From Actinomycetota bacterium (GTDB lineage: Bacteria; Actinomycetota; Actinomycetes; Mycobacteriales; Mycobacteriaceae): a stretch of 5,217 nucleotides of DNA. The position numbers and the translations under genes are program-made. Every line of letters begins with the position of its first letter. Position 1 is the stretch's first letter. This document shows positions 1-5,217 of this stretch, piece after piece. The DNA is taken from assembly GCA_005787665.1 (NCBI GenBank), contig SYAB01000402.1:1-5217 (forward strand), read 5' to 3'. The notes under the pieces are model-generated. The model saw only the letters and a program-made list of their open reading frames with translations. It ran no database searches and had not been told where the DNA came from.

Positions 1-759
1 CCGCGCCGGAGCCAGTCGCATCTGGGCGTAGCGGAACGCCTGACCGACCTCGCCGAGTACCGCTGAGGCGGGCAGGCGCAGATCGGTGAACCGCACGACG
101 CCGTGGCCCTGTACGTAGTTGCGGTCCATGGTGTCCATCACCCGTTCGAGCTCGATCCCGGGGGTGTCTCCGTGGCACAGGAACAGCGTCGGCCCGTCGC
201 CGCCGTGCGCGTTCGGCGCCACCCGGGCCATGATGATCCACGTCTTGGCTCCGTCGGCGCCGGTGATGAGCCACTTGAGGCCGTTGATGACGTATTCGCT
301 GCCATCGAATATCGCATCGGTCTTGAGCTGGCCGGGATCGGACCCGGCGCCGTCGGGTTCGGTCATCGCGAAGACCGAGCGCTGGCGACCGTCGATGACC
401 GGGACCAGAAACTCCTCGGCCTGGGCCTCGTTGGCGATCTTGGACAGGATGAACATGTTGCCCTCGTCGGGGGCGGCGCAGTTCATCGCGACCGGTCCCA
501 GCGTGGACCAACCGGCCGCCTCGAAGAGCACCGCCTGCTCGGTGTGGGTGGGCTCCCAGCCGCCGAACCGGCGCGGCGCCTGCACGGTCAGCAGACCGGC
601 CGCCCGGGCCAGCTCGACCATCTCCGTACGCAGGTCCTCGTTGGGGCCGTGCCGGGTCAGCCGCGGGTCGCGCTCGAAGGGGACGATCTGCTCGGCGACG
701 AAGGCGCGGATCTCGTCGCGCCGGGCCGCGAGGTCTGCCGGGATCTCGAAGTCGATCAC
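1..759 (-). CDS. Acyl-CoA dehydrogenase, ACAD10/11-LvaC-like (partial, C-terminus outside window)
   Basis: This FAD-dependent acyl-CoA dehydrogenase-fold enzyme has 253 N-terminal codons here and continues past position 1; family members are usually about 390-410 residues. Visible are the all-alpha N-terminal domain (about 1-120), the family signature around 131-141 (MTEPDGAGSDP, contacting FAD and acyl-CoA) and the beta domain with NGLKWLITGA (159-168). A segment near 212-249 follows, with DRNYVQGHG, LRLPASAVLGE and the start of the last helical domain (AQMRLAPAR). The GHG and AQxRLxPxR pattern resembles the ACAD10/ACAD11/LvaC group more than ordinary fatty-acid FadE enzymes. The usual catalytic Glu region lies outside the window, so activity cannot be judged. 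GTG at 759 is preferred because GGAGAG lies just upstream. An in-frame ATG at 771 would add four residues and overlap the upstream gene, but has no ribosome site. It starts 1 nt after the kinase-like gene, implying co-translation and a shared pathway. Family certain; substrate inferred. Confidence 0.93.
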   Translation of the reverse strand, partial: MIDFEIPADLAARRDEIRAFVAEQIVPFERDPRLTRHGPNEDLRTEMVELARAAGLLTVQAPRRFGGWEPTHTEQAVLFEAAGWSTLGPVAMNCAAPDEGNMFILSKIANEAQAEEFLVPVIDGRQRSVFAMTEPDGAGSDPGQLKTDAIFDGSEYVINGLKWLITGADGAKTWIIMARVAPNAHGGDGPTLFLCHGDTPGIELERVMDTMDRNYVQGHGVVRFTDLRLPASAVLGEVGQAFRYAQMRLAPAR

Positions 760-760
760 G

Positions 761-1798
761 TCACTCTCCATCCATAATGGCGACGGCCCGCTCGAACAGC
801 CGCACGGTTGCGGTGTGCAGGAAGTCGCCAATCTCCTTGGGGGCCAAACCCGCCGACGCCCGGGCGTGCGAGCCCTCGAGGATGATCCCCAGCTTGAAGC
901 AGGCCAGCACGGTGTACCAGTCGATCGCGGACAGATCGCGGTCCGAGCCTGCCGAATAGCGCGCCACCAACTCCTCGGGGCCGGCCAGTCCGCCCGCGGA
1001 CATCAACTGGTTGGGCAGCACCGGTTCATGGCCGGGCCGGTACCAGGTCGCCAGCATCCAACCCAGGTCCTGCAACGGATCGCCGATCGTGCACATCTCC
1101 CAGTCCACGATCGCGACCACATCGGGACCGTCGCGGGAGAACATCACGTTGGCGGCGTGATAGTCGCCATGCATGATGCCCGGGGTGAAGTCTATCGGCT
1201 GGTGCTCACGCAACCAGGCGGCGACTGCGTTGACGTCGCCGATTTCGGGACCGGGGTAGTTGTCGAAGGTGGCGTAGGACTCCAGTTCGGCGAGCCAGCG
1301 CGGCACCTGGCGGTCGAGGAATCCTTCCGGCTTGCCGAAATCGGCGAGTCCGACCTCCCGGTAGTCCACTGCGCCGAGTTTCGCCGCGGCGTCAGCCATC
1401 GACAGGCCCATACCGTGCCGGATCGCGGCGTCGCCGGCGTGCACGGCCGGCAGGCCGGCGCCGGCGTTGAAACCGTCGACGGGCTCCATGAGATAGAAGA
1501 CCGCATCGCCGAGCACACTGGTGTCCTCGCACACCGCGATCAGACGGGGGTGCGGAACATCGGTGGCGGCCAGCGCGCGCAACACCCGCGTCTCGCGCAG
1601 GATCACCGTGTTACTGATCGGACGCAGGTGCCGGGGCCCGCGCCGGAACACGTATTCCCGGCCCGCACGGGTGAATCGCAACATCACGTTCTGGGTGCCA
1701 CCGGTGATTTCGGAGACGCCGGTGATCGGCCCCTCGCCGAGCCCCTGGTCCGTCATCCAGGCCGCCGCCCGGTCGACATCGGCGGTCAGGGGCTCCAC
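761..1798 (-). CDS. APH-fold phosphotransferase (ACAD10/11 N-domain / LvaA / FadE36-like)
   Basis: This 345-residue kinase-fold protein belongs to the aminoglycoside phosphotransferase superfamily (APH, PF01636) and is full length for it. In order: a glycine-rich nucleotide loop GGTQNVMLRF (33-42), a strand EYVFRRGP (48-55) where the usual ATP-binding Lys is apparently Arg, a helix-C Glu (E69), a hinge-like YLMEPVDG (102-109), a catalytic loop HGDYHAAN (210-217, base D212, metal ligand N217) and a DFG-equivalent VDWE (231-234) followed by GDPLQDLGW (239-247). The HGDYHxxNV and DWExxxxGDPxxDLGW pattern is typical of the subfamily forming the N-terminal domain of ACAD10/ACAD11 and of LvaA, which phosphorylate the hydroxyl of 4-hydroxyacyl-CoA. 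Mycobacterial homologues are sometimes misnamed FadE36. The next gene is an acyl-CoA dehydrogenase 1 nt away, recreating the fused animal pair. Start is GTG 1798, 15 nt after the exporter gene, with only a weak, distant GAGG upstream. Antibiotic resistance is unlikely. Family firm; substrate inferred. Confidence 0.93.
   Translation of the reverse strand: MEPLTADVDRAAAWMTDQGLGEGPITGVSEITGGTQNVMLRFTRAGREYVFRRGPRHLRPISNTVILRETRVLRALAATDVPHPRLIAVCEDTSVLGDAVFYLMEPVDGFNAGAGLPAVHAGDAAIRHGMGLSMADAAAKLGAVDYREVGLADFGKPEGFLDRQVPRWLAELESYATFDNYPGPEIGDVNAVAAWLREHQPIDFTPGIMHGDYHAANVMFSRDGPDVVAIVDWEMCTIGDPLQDLGWMLATWYRPGHEPVLPNQLMSAGGLAGPEELVARYSAGSDRDLSAIDWYTVLACFKLGIILEGSHARASAGLAPKEIGDFLHTATVRLFERAVAIMDGE
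764..769 (-). promoter_or_regulatory. Shine-Dalgarno site of the acyl-CoA dehydrogenase gene
   Basis: GGAGAG on the minus strand lies inside the last codons of the kinase-like gene. The GGAG core is 6 nt before GTG 759, the usual distance. It decides between GTG 759 and the in-frame ATG at 771, which overlaps the site and has no purine-rich stretch in front of it. Confidence 0.6.
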
Positions 1799-1813
1799 GC
1801 AGGCGAAGCTACC

Positions 1814-3118
1814 TCACGACCCGGGAGCGATCGCCTTCGACCACGGCAACCGGCCGTCGATGGTCCGGAAGATGCTCCAACCCACCAGGGTCCCCAGCGC
1901 GATGGACACGATGGCCGCCCCGGCCTGGCCCAGGCTGGCCACGTCGAAGTTCCCACCGGTGGCGGCCTGACTCACCGACATGAAGCTCATCGCCCCGGGC
2001 ACCAGCGACCAGAACGACGCCAGCATCAGCACCACCGCCGGAGGCGCGGTCTTGATCCGGCTGGCCAGACCCGCGAACAGCACCGACAGAGTCGCCCCGA
2101 CCGCACCGGAATGGCTGTCGGAGAAGAACTTCTCGGCCACCTGCTGACCGATCAGGGCGACACCGATCGCGGCCATCAGCCAGTACAGCGACCCCCGCGG
2201 AGCGGACAGGTAGACCGAAAGGCCCAGTGCGACGACGACGATGGCCAGGTACAGCGACCACGAACCCATCTGCGCCGACGGTGACTGGGGTTGCATCTCA
2301 CCGGCGATATGCGTTCCCAGGATCAGACCGAACACCAGCAGGGCCAGTTGGGAGACGCCGTAGATCAGCCGGCTGGAACCGGAGATGACCTGCGACGCCG
2401 CCAGCTCGGCGGCCCCGATCGTCAGCGACATTCCGGGCAGGGTTGCGACCAGGGCGGGGCTGATCACCCGCAGCAGTCCGTCGTCGGCGGTATCGGCCAC
2501 GAACCAGGTGGCCAGCAGGGTGACGACGATGGCCGACAGGGTCGGCAGGATGGGAGTCAGGGACGGCAGTGGGCCGCTGATCGCCACGATCGTTCCCACG
2601 ACGAGCCCGAGGAACACATACCCCGGCAGGGAGGCCCAGGTGGGGTTGATCATCATGCCGAAACCCAGCGTGGTGGCCGAATATCCGAGGATCGTCGTGA
2701 ACCGGCCAAACCGCGGAGGGAGGATACGGGCGGCGGCCACCGCGGCGATGGCGTCGGCCGGCGCGATGGCACCGGCCTCGGCCAGGCTCGCGATATCGTC
2801 GATTCGGCCGGCGGCGTCGAGTTGGAGTGATGAGTGCGTGGAGCCGTCGATCTCGATGGCGTCATCGGCGATCTGGATGAGCAGCATGGTCGGGAGCACG
2901 ACCGCCCGAACCGGCCGGGTGGTGTACTTCGCCGCGATCCGCAGCAGGCGGGACTCCACGATGGGGGTCGGTTGAGCGACCTCGACGAGGGCGATGCCGA
3001 TCTCGCGCAGCATCTCGGCCACCGAGACCAGGTCATAGGTGTCCGGGGGTGCCAGTGCAGCCGGCGGGGTCTTGCGGAGGGCATGGATGATGCGCTGTCG
3101 CCGGCCCTGACGACTCAC
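1814..3118 (-). CDS. Threonine/serine exporter family (ThrE-like) membrane protein
   Basis: This 434-residue protein is of the ThrE family, whose Corynebacterium glutamicum member (about 490 residues) exports threonine and serine by proton motive force. The N-terminal half (about 30-255) fits the ThrE_1/DUF1212 domain: a soluble alpha/beta part up to about 135, then hydrophobic segments near 142-158, 165-181, 186-207 and 220-240. The motif LPGMSLTIGAAELAASQVISG (227-247) has the conserved ThrE look. The C-terminal half (about 256-417) fits ThrE_2/DUF3815, with five or six more membrane segments near 256-272, 287-304, 310-326, 337-352, 358-380 and 398-416. GTG 3118 is chosen because it overlaps the stop of the DUF1622 gene as GTGA, a usual coupling junction. 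An upstream in-frame GTG at 3169 would add 17 Arg/Pro/Ala-rich residues and overlap 55 nt of that gene. Association with acyl-CoA genes leaves open whether the cargo is an amino acid or another small carboxylate. Confidence 0.9.
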   Translation of the reverse strand: MSRQGRRQRIIHALRKTPPAALAPPDTYDLVSVAEMLREIGIALVEVAQPTPIVESRLLRIAAKYTTRPVRAVVLPTMLLIQIADDAIEIDGSTHSSLQLDAAGRIDDIASLAEAGAIAPADAIAAVAAARILPPRFGRFTTILGYSATTLGFGMMINPTWASLPGYVFLGLVVGTIVAISGPLPSLTPILPTLSAIVVTLLATWFVADTADDGLLRVISPALVATLPGMSLTIGAAELAASQVISGSSRLIYGVSQLALLVFGLILGTHIAGEMQPQSPSAQMGSWSLYLAIVVVALGLSVYLSAPRGSLYWLMAAIGVALIGQQVAEKFFSDSHSGAVGATLSVLFAGLASRIKTAPPAVVLMLASFWSLVPGAMSFMSVSQAATGGNFDVASLGQAGAAIVSIALGTLVGWSIFRTIDGRLPWSKAIAPGS

Positions 3119-3489
3119 TGCGGTGAGGCCGTCGGCTGCTGCTGTGCCCGGGCGCGGGCGGCTTGCCACGGCCAGTAGCCGGTCACCTCGAGCTGGAGCG
3201 AGAAACTCAGGAAGGTCCGGATCAGGACGATACCGGCGAGTACCGCGACACTGCGCGCGTCGGGAGTGACGGCAACCGTCCGGATGATGTCGGCGGCGAC
3301 CAGGAACTCCAGTCCCAGCAGGATGGACCGGCCGAGTTGCTCCCGGAAGACCCGGTAGACGTCGGAAGTCCCGCGTCGCAATCGGGTCAGCGCGCCGGCG
3401 GCAGAGATCAGCGCCCCGATCGCGATGACCGCGACGCCCACGGCGTCAATGGCCTTACCGACCGTCTCGACGACCTCGACGAAGCTCAC
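3115..3489 (-). CDS. DUF1622 family small membrane protein
   Basis: This 124-residue integral membrane protein matches the DUF1622 family (PF07784), of unknown function. There are about three hydrophobic segments: 12-32 (VGVAVIAIGALISAAGAL), 56-71 (ILLGLEFLVAADIIRT) and 80-99 (VAVLAGIVLIRTFLSFSLQL). Typical family features are LGRSILLGLEFLVAADII (52-69), LIRTFLSF (89-96) and a closing YWPW (105-108), followed by a short polar Gln/Ala tail. GTG 3489 is preferred because it gives the usual family length and sits 7 nt after a TACAAT -10 hexamer, fitting a leaderless mRNA. The frame stays open to GTG 3594, but those 35 extra residues are low-complexity and would cross the divergent control region and the regulator start. 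It is the first gene of the minus-strand operon and its stop overlaps the ThrE-like start by 4 nt, so the two are probably translationally coupled. Family assignment is strong; function unknown. Confidence 0.88.
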   Translation of the reverse strand: MSFVEVVETVGKAIDAVGVAVIAIGALISAAGALTRLRRGTSDVYRVFREQLGRSILLGLEFLVAADIIRTVAVTPDARSVAVLAGIVLIRTFLSFSLQLEVTGYWPWQAARARAQQQPTASPQ

Positions 3490-3496
3490 CGAAGGA

Positions 3497-3502
3497 ATTG
3501 TA
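3497..3502 (-). promoter_or_regulatory. Candidate -10 element (TACAAT) of the minus-strand operon
   Basis: TACAAT on the minus strand matches the actinobacterial TANNNT -10 pattern and five of six bases of TATAAT. Seven nt separate it from GTG 3489, so transcription would be expected to start at or very near the start codon and give a leaderless mRNA. A 17-bp spacer would put the -35 at 3520-3525 (AACGGC), which is poor and abuts the repeat block, suggesting activator dependence. Inferred from sequence only. Confidence 0.55.
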
Positions 3503-3524
3503 GGAGCCGGACCCCGCCTGCCGT

Positions 3525-3553
3525 TCACAGCCGACACACAGCGGTCGCACAGA
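3525..3553. promoter_or_regulatory. Triple direct repeat, PhoP/OmpR-family regulator box
   Basis: Three 7-bp units lie head to tail on the plus strand with 4-bp spacers: TCACAGC (3525-3531), ACACAGC (3536-3542) and GCACAGA (3547-3553). CACAG recurs exactly every 11 bp at 3526, 3537 and 3548, placing the units on one face of the helix. Mycobacterium tuberculosis PhoP is known to bind tandem TCACAGC repeats with 4-bp spacers, so both motif and spacing match this regulator class. No fourth unit is visible on either side. The block centre is about 46 bp from the predicted plus-strand start and about 50 bp from the minus-strand start, and it reaches the weak -35 positions of both. It probably binds the adjacent response regulator (autoregulation plus control of the divergent operon), though PhoP or MtrA could also use it. 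Repeat observed; binding inferred. Confidence 0.72.
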
Positions 3554-3572
3554 GTCGGCCCACCGCCGCTCG

Positions 3573-3578
3573 CATACT
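3573..3578 (+). promoter_or_regulatory. Candidate -10 element (CATACT) of the two-component operon
   Basis: CATACT matches four of six bases of TATAAT, keeping the A at position 2 and T at position 6. Six nt separate it from GTG 3585, so the first transcribed base may be the start codon itself. The -35 position for a 17-bp spacer (3550-3555, CAGAGT) bears no likeness to TTGACA and overlaps the third direct repeat, as in an activator-dependent promoter. It is weaker than the opposing TACAAT. Confidence 0.42.
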
Positions 3579-3584
3579 GAAGGG

Positions 3585-4313
3585 GTGAGCTCACCGGCGG
3601 CGGGACCCGTGGTCATGCGCCGCGCCGACGGCAGCCCGATCCGGATCCTGGTCGTCGATGACGAGGCTGTGCTCGCCGAGATGGTGTCGATGGCGTTGCG
3701 CTACGAGGGCTGGACCATCGGGACCGCCGGCGACGGGCGATCCGCGTTGGCCGTGGCCCGCGAACTGCGCCCGGACGCCGTGGTGCTCGACGTGATGCTT
3801 CCCGACATCAGCGGACTCGAGGTGCTCGACCGGCTGCGGGCGGACAACCCACGGCTTCCGGTGCTCCTGCTCACCGCCAAGGATGCGGTGGAGGACCGGA
3901 TCGCCGGGTTGACGGCCGGTGGCGACGACTATGTCACCAAGCCGTTCTCCCTCGAGGAAGTGGTGCTGCGGCTGCGAGCCCTGTTGCGGCGCAGCGGAAT
4001 CAGCGCTGAAGGCGGATCGCGGATCGTCGTCGGTGACTTGGTCCTCGACGAGGACAGCCATGAGGTGACCCGTGGCGGGGAGCAGATCACCCTGACCGCC
4101 ACTGAGTTCGAACTGCTGCGCTACCTGATGCGCAACCCGACGCGGGTGCTGTCCAAGACCCAGATCCTGGACCGGGTCTGGAGCTACGACTTCGGGGGTC
4201 GTTCGAACATCGTCGAGCTTTACATCTCGTATCTGCGCAAGAAGATCGACAGCGGGCGCGCGCCGATGATCCACACGCTGCGTGGCGCGGGGTATGTCCT
4301 CAAGCCCGCCTAG
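3585..4313 (+). CDS. OmpR/PhoB-family two-component response regulator (PhoP/TcrX-like)
   Basis: This 242-residue DNA-binding response regulator is complete. The receiver domain (about 19-135) has the acidic pair D25/D26, phosphoacceptor D69 in VVLDVMLPD, T97 in LLLTAKD, Y116 and K119 in DDYVTKPFSLEE. The winged-helix DNA-binding domain (about 147-240) has TATEFELLRYLMRNP, KTQILDRVWSYDF and the recognition helix NIVELYISYLRKKID (208-222), ending HTLRGAGYVL. As recalled, M. tuberculosis PhoP has a near-identical recognition helix, which fits the TCACAGC-like repeats just upstream. GTG 3585 is chosen because it sits 6 nt after a -10-like CATACT, suggesting a leaderless start; its AAGGGG is too close to serve as a normal ribosome site. 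GTG 3609 and ATG 3615 are alternatives that keep the whole receiver domain. The partner kinase overlaps its 3' end. PhoP, TcrX or TrcR cannot be separated confidently from sequence alone, so no symbol is given. Phosphorylation should promote binding at the box and control of both divergent operons. Confidence 0.95.
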   Translation: MSSPAAGPVVMRRADGSPIRILVVDDEAVLAEMVSMALRYEGWTIGTAGDGRSALAVARELRPDAVVLDVMLPDISGLEVLDRLRADNPRLPVLLLTAKDAVEDRIAGLTAGGDDYVTKPFSLEEVVLRLRALLRRSGISAEGGSRIVVGDLVLDEDSHEVTRGGEQITLTATEFELLRYLMRNPTRVLSKTQILDRVWSYDFGGRSNIVELYISYLRKKIDSGRAPMIHTLRGAGYVLKPA

Positions 4314-5217
4314 CCGGTGGTCGCTGCGCCGGCGGCTGCTTGCCGGGCAGCTCGCGCTGCTGGCCGCGGTGTGCGTCGGGATCGGGGCCGTCACCGAGGC
4401 CGCCCTCTACCGGTACCTGGTGGGCGAAGTCGACGGGCAGTTGTCCCAGATCGCGCAGCGCTCCTCGATGATGGAGCGTCGGCCGCCGCCGCGCGCTCAC
4501 GACGGCCGGCCGCCGATGCCCCGGTCCGGTCCGGGCCCGGTGTTCCTCGACGCCCCCGGGCAGCCGGTCGGCATGGTCGCTGCGGTGGTGGCCGACGGGA
4601 CGACCCTGCGTGCCGGCGTGCTGAACCGGGGCGGTGAGCGCGGGGAGGTCTCCGCCGAGGCCGCCCGCCAACTGGCCGCGGCGGCGGGCGTGTCCCGCCC
4701 GGTCTCAGCCGACCTCGACGGGCTGGGGGCGTATCGCATCGTCTCCCGGCCGGGCCGGCAGCCGGCGAACAGTGTGGTGATCGGGCTGAGCATGGCCGAG
4801 GCCCGGCAGACCCTGGCCACGGTGGCGGTCATCTTCGCCGCCGTGACCGTCCTGGCGCTGGCGGCTGCCGCTCTCGCCGGGGTGTTCGTCATCCGGCGCG
4901 CCCTGGCCCCGCTGGACAGGGTCGTCGCCGCCGCCGACGCGGTCGCCGCCCTGCCGTTGGACCGGGGCGAGGTCGCCCTGCCGGTACGCGTCGCCGCGGT
5001 CGACGCCACCCCGAACACCGAGGTCGGACGGCTCGGCCTGGCCGTCAACAGCATGCTCGACCACGTGTCCGCGGCACTCTCCGCGAGACAGGCCAGCGAG
5101 AGCAGGGTGCGCCAGTTCGTGGCCGACGCCAGCCACGAACTGCGGACTCCGCTGGCCGCGATCCGCGGCTACACCGAACTGGCCCAGCGCCGCCGGGGCG
5201 ACGTGCCCGCCGACGTC
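4294..5217 (+). CDS. Sensor histidine kinase (partial, catalytic domain outside window)
   Basis: These are the 308 N-terminal residues of a membrane sensor kinase, partner of the overlapping regulator. After a short basic cytoplasmic start (SRWSLRRRLL) come TM1 (about 15-37), an extracytoplasmic region (about 38-173), TM2 (about 175-199), a HAMP linker (about 200-262, with RRALAPLDRV and GRLGLAVNSML) and the dimerisation/phosphoacceptor H-box FVADASHELRTPLAAIRGY (275-293), with H281 the expected phosphorylated His. The ATPase domain (N, G1, F, G2 boxes) lies past the window end. The sensor region matches no domain I recognise; it holds a Pro/Arg-rich stretch at 61-81 (RRPPPR, RPPMPR) and no Cys. 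ATG 4294 is the only sensible start: it overlaps the regulator gene by 20 nt in another frame, and the next in-frame codons lead into the basic stretch and TM1. The layout fits TcrY/TrcS-type mycobacterial kinases, but the signal is unknown. Confidence 0.93.
   Translation, partial: MSSSPPSRWSLRRRLLAGQLALLAAVCVGIGAVTEAALYRYLVGEVDGQLSQIAQRSSMMERRPPPRAHDGRPPMPRSGPGPVFLDAPGQPVGMVAAVVADGTTLRAGVLNRGGERGEVSAEAARQLAAAAGVSRPVSADLDGLGAYRIVSRPGRQPANSVVIGLSMAEARQTLATVAVIFAAVTVLALAAAALAGVFVIRRALAPLDRVVAAADAVAALPLDRGEVALPVRVAAVDATPNTEVGRLGLAVNSMLDHVSAALSARQASESRVRQFVADASHELRTPLAAIRGYTELAQRRRGDVPADV

Noticed and set aside
773..778. CATAAT on the plus strand, resembling a -10 element
   Set aside because: It lies inside the 3' end of the kinase-like gene and would drive only antisense transcription with no plus-strand gene after it.
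761..1798. Aminoglycoside resistance by the phosphotransferase
   Set aside because: The APH fold alone does not imply resistance. Motif details and the adjoining acyl-CoA dehydrogenase point to the acyl-CoA kinase subfamily.
119..2284. A 721-codon open frame on the plus strand, antisense to three genes
   Set aside because: Its translation is low-complexity (rich in Arg, Gly, His, Gln, Pro) with no family features, while the opposite strand encodes clear acyl-CoA dehydrogenase, kinase-like and ThrE-like proteins. It is a by-product of high GC codon bias.
3119..3169. Longer start of the ThrE-like protein at GTG 3169
   Set aside because: It would overlap the DUF1622 gene by 55 nt and add 17 Arg/Pro/Ala-rich residues. 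The GTGA overlap at 3118 is a better start, though the longer form is not excluded.
3490..3594. N-terminal extension of the DUF1622 protein to GTG 3594
   Set aside because: The added residues are low-complexity and unlike the family, the extension would cover the operator and both promoters and overlap the regulator start, and a good -10 sits just before GTG 3489.
3591..4394. A 267-codon open frame on the minus strand under the response regulator
   Set aside because: The plus strand carries an unmistakable receiver plus winged-helix protein; the antisense frame is compositionally biased with no domain.
4317..4637. A plus-strand frame starting GTG just after the response regulator stop
   Set aside because: It is Ala/Arg-rich shadow sequence. 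The real gene in this region is the histidine kinase in the frame starting ATG 4294, which has TM, HAMP and H-box features.

Overview
The window looks like chromosomal DNA of a mycobacterium or close relative (Mycobacteriales). Supporting signs are the high GC content, GTG starts, tightly overlapping genes, mycobacterial-type protein families and leaderless-style promoters. All of it reads as intact coding DNA apart from one short divergent intergenic region at 3490-3584. Two genes run off the window ends. I see no RNA gene, mobile element, CRISPR array or terminator.

Left arm (minus strand, read from 3489 down to 1): four closely packed genes that look like one operon. First is a small DUF1622 membrane protein (3115-3489). 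It overlaps by 4 nt (GTGA) a ThrE-type threonine/serine exporter family protein (1814-3118). Fifteen nt further on is an aminoglycoside-phosphotransferase-fold (APH-like) small-molecule kinase (761-1798). One nt after its stop begins an acyl-CoA dehydrogenase (1-759, C-terminus outside the window). The last two are the separate-gene counterpart of the two domains fused in animal ACAD10/ACAD11, and of LvaA plus LvaC in bacterial levulinate catabolism. This suggests a route in which a hydroxyacyl-CoA is phosphorylated and then processed by the dehydrogenase-fold partner.

Right arm (plus strand): an OmpR/PhoP-family response regulator (3585-4313) overlapping by 20 nt its partner sensor histidine kinase (4294 to beyond 5217).

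Control region: between the two arms are three heptamers related to TCACAGC, repeated with an exact 11-bp period (3525-3553). This is the layout bound as tandem direct repeats by mycobacterial PhoP-type regulators. On either side lie -10-like hexamers (TACAAT on minus, CATACT on plus), each 6-7 nt from a GTG codon, so both arms may produce leaderless mRNAs. The repeat block lies about equally far from both predicted starts, and neither promoter has a good -35. The simplest model is that the response regulator (or PhoP) switches on its own two-component genes and the divergent membrane/exporter/acyl-CoA operon together. The signal sensed and the compound handled cannot be read from the sequence.
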